From: a virus
Direction: 5' to 3' (one strand)
Virus record (IMG/VR): IMGVR_UViG_3300034082_001244
Location: 1-33,005 of that record
Length of the DNA: 33,005 nucleotides
Shown: positions 29,694-33,005 of the stretch, piece after piece
Layout: each line of letters starts with the position of its first letter
How positions within the stretch are numbered: position 1 is the stretch's first letter
Position numbers and translations under genes: made by a program
The notes under the pieces: model-generated
The model's database searches: none
Told to the model about the DNA's origin: nothing
The model's input: only the letters and a program-made list of their open reading frames with translations

Positions 29694-31169
29694 TTATAAT
29701 ATTAAACATTCGACTAATTTAACTAAAGGATCAATATTACTTTCTAATGCTATAGCAAATGTGTCTGGATTTCCTGCCCCGGCAGACTGTGCTGTTCCAT
29801 TTGCGGCGGCAACTAAATGCTGACCTTTAACTATAGGTCCGGTAACCTTTACTGGAACTCTGCCTTTCAGTGCAATAGCTGTGCCGTTTTCTAAATCTTT
29901 ATTCATTAAGTAAGCAGGATTTGCAGATACAGGGCCAATTGCTCGGCTACCAATAGTACAAGCAGTAACTTCTTTTTCGCCGCCAATCATTAAAACTGTA
30001 CCAACTTCATAATCTGCATCAGCAAGATATTTTTCAGCTAAGTCTGCATAATTAGCTTGCGTTGCTACACCCGAGAATAAAATTGCAGAAAGTGTGCCTA
30101 CCGCATCTCTGGCAGCAATAGTATTAATTCCTGGGTCTGTGCTTGCGGATCTATAAGTACCGTTAACAGTTAGCTTGTCTGCTTGTTCAATTGTACCGTA
30201 TATATAGTTTGCATATAAGTTGTTAAACTTTAAAGTAGGAGAACCCAAGTTAGAAGTAAGGGTTACTCCAGGTACAATATCAGTACCTACTAGTTTCATT
30301 GGAGTTCTTTCAGCACTCGATACGGTTGTTTTAAAAACAATCGTGTCGCCTTGTTGATTATAAATGGTTGGAGTAGTGGCACTATCATTAAACACACGTA
30401 ATTTAACAACTGGGTTACCAACTGTGTAACCTACATCGGCAAAATTAATTGACGAGTTAAAGCTCGTTGCGCCGGCCAGCACAAATGAACTGATATCGTA
30501 TCCACCCAAGCGTTCCGAGTTAGTTGCTGTTCCAAAAAATCTATGATTACTTGTAGTTTGTCCTAATAACGGACCTTCTGAGTTAGTATAGCATAAAGTA
30601 ACACCCTGACGAATTTTTGTAAACCCTGTAATTGCATTTACGGCGTTATTTAAAGTAAAATCAGCATCAGCACTAATAGTAAATATAGTTTGTCCGTTTG
30701 AAATACCTTGAATAACTGCATGAGGTGCGCCATTAGTGTCTGTCAAACTAGCAGAACGCATCTGTGTCGTTGCTGATCCAGCAACGCCTTGCGGGCCAAT
30801 TAGTTCAAATCTAGTACCTGTCCATGCATGTAATTGTGTATTCGCTTTGTCCCACCAAAAATCACCTTCGGACAAGCCAGTTGGCGGAGTTGTTGCAACT
30901 TCTGCTCCTCCTGTTGTCTTAAATTTTGTTCCATCGTAGAATTTTAATTTGTTATTAGAACTATCAAACCATACTTGCCCCGAAAGCGGGCGAGGGGGTT
31001 GTGTAGGGCTAGCGAAATTTTCAAGCAAAAATACAAGATTTTCATTTTGAATTTCGCCGTATCCTGCGTAATTTTTACCAATTAATTTAACATCGAGCGT
31101 AGTATCAATAGTGCCGTCGGCGACTACTGTAATTTGTGCTCCATTATATCTGTTTATAGTGTATGCCAT
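29694..31169 (-). CDS. tail-fibre protein, paralogue of the 31211-32935 product
   Basis: This 491-residue protein shares its first 130 residues with the upstream gene's product: LIGKNYAGYGEIQNENLVFL, ENFASPTQPPRPLSGQVWFD, and LKFYDGTKFKTTGG. This is a recurring N-terminal module of marine phage fibres that probably attaches to the baseplate or a partner. The C-terminal part has YADLAEKYLADADYEVGTVL and GPVSANPAYLMNKD, a segment common in phage fibres. The middle is beta-rich and variable, as in receptor-binding shafts. A CATAAATA late motif and AGGAAA ribosome site precede the start. Confidence 0.75.
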   Translation of the reverse strand: MAYTINRYNGAQITVVADGTIDTTLDVKLIGKNYAGYGEIQNENLVFLLENFASPTQPPRPLSGQVWFDSSNNKLKFYDGTKFKTTGGAEVATTPPTGLSEGDFWWDKANTQLHAWTGTRFELIGPQGVAGSATTQMRSASLTDTNGAPHAVIQGISNGQTIFTISADADFTLNNAVNAITGFTKIRQGVTLCYTNSEGPLLGQTTSNHRFFGTATNSERLGGYDISSFVLAGATSFNSSINFADVGYTVGNPVVKLRVFNDSATTPTIYNQQGDTIVFKTTVSSAERTPMKLVGTDIVPGVTLTSNLGSPTLKFNNLYANYIYGTIEQADKLTVNGTYRSASTDPGINTIAARDAVGTLSAILFSGVATQANYADLAEKYLADADYEVGTVLMIGGEKEVTACTIGSRAIGPVSANPAYLMNKDLENGTAIALKGRVPVKVTGPIVKGQHLVAAANGTAQSAGAGNPDTFAIALESNIDPLVKLVECLIL

Positions 31170-31191
31170 TGCGCTCTTTTCCTTATTTCAG

Positions 31192-31199
31192 TATTTATG
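31192..31199 (-). promoter_or_regulatory. late promoter motif (CATAAATA) before the 491-residue fibre gene
   Basis: CATAAATA on the minus strand fits the T4-like cyanophage late pattern NATAAATA. It lies 22 bases before ATG 31169 in a 41-base gap, with an AGGAAA ribosome site between. Matching spacing before the 28730 start supports it. Confidence 0.6.
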
Positions 31200-31210
31200 C
31201 TAATTTGATG

Positions 31211-32935
31211 TTACAGCGGGCCACCGTATTGCCATTCTTTTTCATCGCCAGTGGTTGGGATTAAGTTAAATTGTTTATATCGACTCTCTAAACCAACTCC
31301 GCCTTCGGGTTTATCGGTGCAAATTAATCGTAAAATAGTATTACTTTCATGTTCATTTGGTGGGAATATTTTTGTAAGGATCGCCGAACCAATTTGCGCT
31401 GGTGTTAACCCTGTAGTATCTGCACTTAGTCCTACCGATGCTTTTCTAACTTTGCTATCAACATAATTTTTATTGGCAGCATCATATATGTAATCAATAG
31501 CTGAACCATTTAGTGGGTCAAATATTTCGCCTGGAAGAGCTGTTGCTACCCCGGTTATACGCTTGCTACCCACATCAACAGCTCCAGACCCGTTTGGAGT
31601 TAAGTTTATATTACCGTTAGCTGTTGTACTGGCTATGGTAGTACCGCTAAAATTTAAATTACTAACTTGCAAACTAGATAATGTTCCAACACTAGTTAAC
31701 CCTAGAGCACTTGCTACAGTTGTACCTAAACTAGTTTGACTTAGCACATCAAACCCATTTATTTTATACGTTTTATTAGTTGCTAAATTAAAATTTTCCG
31801 AAGACGACCAAGTTGACCCAATGTTTGACCAGGTAAGTGTTTTATCTCCATCTGTACCACCTTCCACCGAAATTCCGCCTCCATCAGCTGTAGAATTTGA
31901 AGGTGTTGCAACTTTTGCTAGTTCGATTAGTTTATCAGCTATTTCAACATTGGTAGTATTAACGGAAGTTAGATTTCCTTCTACTGTTAGACTGCCTCGA
32001 ATACGTGCATCACCGTTAACATCTAAAGTTGCAGTCGGCAGTTCTGTGTAAACTCCCATACGTTGAGTTGTAGCATTAATAAAAAATGCGGTTGTTAAAC
32101 CGCTTCCGCTGAGTAAATTAACGCCAAAGTTTTGATTGCTTGTATTTGATTTAAACTGGAATATTGATGTTGTGGCATTTATTTCAGTACTTGCACCTTC
32201 ACCTAGCACTAACGGAACAGCATTTTGAATAGATATTGTACCAGTTGTTGCAGAGTCATCTAATGTTGATAAAAAGTTTGCGGCCGTACGGGCTGTGCCA
32301 TCTGCCGCCAGTAAAGAATCTGCTTGTGATGCAGAAACTTTAAATTTTACACCAGCTAGTGTGCTAACGTTAAATCCAGTAGAAATACTTCCCGTAAATC
32401 CTGCAATAGTCGAAGCTGGTGTGAACGTATCTTTACTAAAGATTCCTAGTAAAGATTGTGCAACATATAATTTCAAAATAGTATGAGAAATTCCAACAGT
32501 ATCAATAATGTCTTCAACATTGAATCCTGTTATCCCTTGAGATGATGTATAAACTGGGCCTGCAAGTTTAGTTGATAATCCGTCATTAAAATATAGTTGT
32601 TGTCTAGTACTGTCAATCCAGATATCTCCAGCAGAAATTGAACTTGGAACAGTTTGAGAAATAATGGTGCCGCCACTTACTTTAAAATTATTTCCGTCAT
32701 ATACTTTTAATCTATTTTCAGTAGTATCAAACCATAGTTGTCCGGCTAGCGGGTACGGAGGCTGAGACGTGCTTGCAAAGTTTTCTAATAATTTAACTAA
32801 GTTTTCATTAATAAAAATACCATAACCCGAAAGATTTTTTCCTATAAGGGTTAAGTCTGTTGAAGTTTGATCTAAACTTCCGTCAACAATTTGTGTTATT
32901 GTCGTGCCGTCTGTTTTTGTAATTGTATAGCTCAT
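31211..32935 (-). CDS. tail-fibre protein with conserved attachment module
   Basis: This 574-residue protein opens with the same module (LIGKNLSGYGIFINENLVKL, ENFASTSQPPYPLAGQLWFD), followed by a long Ser/Thr/Ala-rich shaft. Near residue 290 it has TATLDVNGDARIRGSLTVEG, a repeat typical of phage and prophage fibres (DVNGDARI-type). The C-terminal 80 residues (NEHESNTILRLICTDKPEGG, then KEWQYGGPL) are distinct from those of its paralogue. The split between conserved N-terminus and variable C-terminus fits host-range evolution. It starts at ATG 32935, overlapping the previous stop by TAATG. Confidence 0.78.
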   Translation of the reverse strand: MSYTITKTDGTTITQIVDGSLDQTSTDLTLIGKNLSGYGIFINENLVKLLENFASTSQPPYPLAGQLWFDTTENRLKVYDGNNFKVSGGTIISQTVPSSISAGDIWIDSTRQQLYFNDGLSTKLAGPVYTSSQGITGFNVEDIIDTVGISHTILKLYVAQSLLGIFSKDTFTPASTIAGFTGSISTGFNVSTLAGVKFKVSASQADSLLAADGTARTAANFLSTLDDSATTGTISIQNAVPLVLGEGASTEINATTSIFQFKSNTSNQNFGVNLLSGSGLTTAFFINATTQRMGVYTELPTATLDVNGDARIRGSLTVEGNLTSVNTTNVEIADKLIELAKVATPSNSTADGGGISVEGGTDGDKTLTWSNIGSTWSSSENFNLATNKTYKINGFDVLSQTSLGTTVASALGLTSVGTLSSLQVSNLNFSGTTIASTTANGNINLTPNGSGAVDVGSKRITGVATALPGEIFDPLNGSAIDYIYDAANKNYVDSKVRKASVGLSADTTGLTPAQIGSAILTKIFPPNEHESNTILRLICTDKPEGGVGLESRYKQFNLIPTTGDEKEWQYGGPL

Positions 32936-33003
32936 TATAGGACACCAGTAAAAATTATATAATTTATAGTTGTATAAGGATTCATTATTGTAACTGCTGA
33001 CCC
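32935..33003 (-). CDS. 3' end of a minus-strand gene (partial)
   Basis: Reading the minus strand from 33003, an open frame of 22 codons ends in TAA at 32935-32937, which overlaps the ATG of the fibre gene as TAATG. The residues (GSAVTIMNPYTTINYIIFTG and two more) look like the end of a phage structural protein. The overlap and lack of any gap support a real upstream gene, probably another virion or fibre component, mostly outside the window. Confidence 0.45.
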   Translation of the reverse strand, partial: GSAVTIMNPYTTINYIIFTGVL

Positions 33004-33005
33004 TA

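Noticed and set aside
1-33005. tRNA genes, CRISPR arrays, insertion sequences, integrase or attachment sites
   Set aside because: I saw no cloverleaf-like sequence in the few gaps, no direct-repeat spacer array, no transposase or integrase motif, and no terminal repeats.

Overview
The window looks like part of a large, AT-rich, T4-like myovirus (Caudoviricetes) of the marine or freshwater type. The evidence is a T4 gp45-like sliding clamp, a T4-type RNase H (FEN-family) nuclease, flavin-dependent ThyX, a MoxR/VWA protein pair, a long series of small proteins of the kind shared by T4-like cyanophages and related phages, and tail-fibre genes preceded by NATAAATA-type late promoter motifs. Genes are packed with ATGA or TAATG overlaps, there is no tRNA, CRISPR array or insertion sequence, and no gene-free stretch exceeds about 120 bases. 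Consensus sigma70-like promoters (TTGACA/TATAAT, 17-base spacers) fit early transcription by host polymerase. The host cannot be named from the sequence.

Plus strand, 1-22086. The window opens in the 3' end of a UDP-glucose dehydrogenase gene. A perfect consensus promoter then drives the clamp, a membrane protein and a large tRNA-guanine-transglycosylase-like protein (DpdA-like). A sugar or small-molecule block follows: Gfo/Idh/MocA oxidoreductase, medium-chain dehydrogenase and a GT-B glycosyltransferase. Interleaved with it is a divergent T-fold protein that I read as QueD-like. Next come two possibly structural small proteins flanking a cupin, a phosphoribosyltransferase, a HIT protein, a CDGSH-like mini protein and a 2-oxoglutarate dioxygenase. 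A second promoter starts folE, a possible nuclease, several small proteins, queE, RNase H and more conserved unknowns. A third promoter drives the MoxR ATPase. A fourth promoter, with a perfect UUCG hairpin filling its -35/-10 spacer, drives the VWA/metallopeptidase-like partner. The plus-strand run ends at thyX.

Minus strand, 33005-22055. Four tail-fibre-like genes form two paralogous pairs. One is a 782-residue protein with three Calx-beta-like repeats and two polyproline tracts. Downstream is a separately promoted operon holding a small conserved protein, four GT-A-like glycosyltransferases (two pairs) and one unknown protein. It converges on thyX with a 32-base 3' overlap.

The most notable theme is a probable 7-deazaguanine DNA-modification system: FolE, a QueD-like protein, QueE and a DpdA-like transglycosylase in one window. 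The QueE has a displaced third cysteine, the QueD-like protein lacks the usual nucleophilic cysteine, and no QueC is present here.
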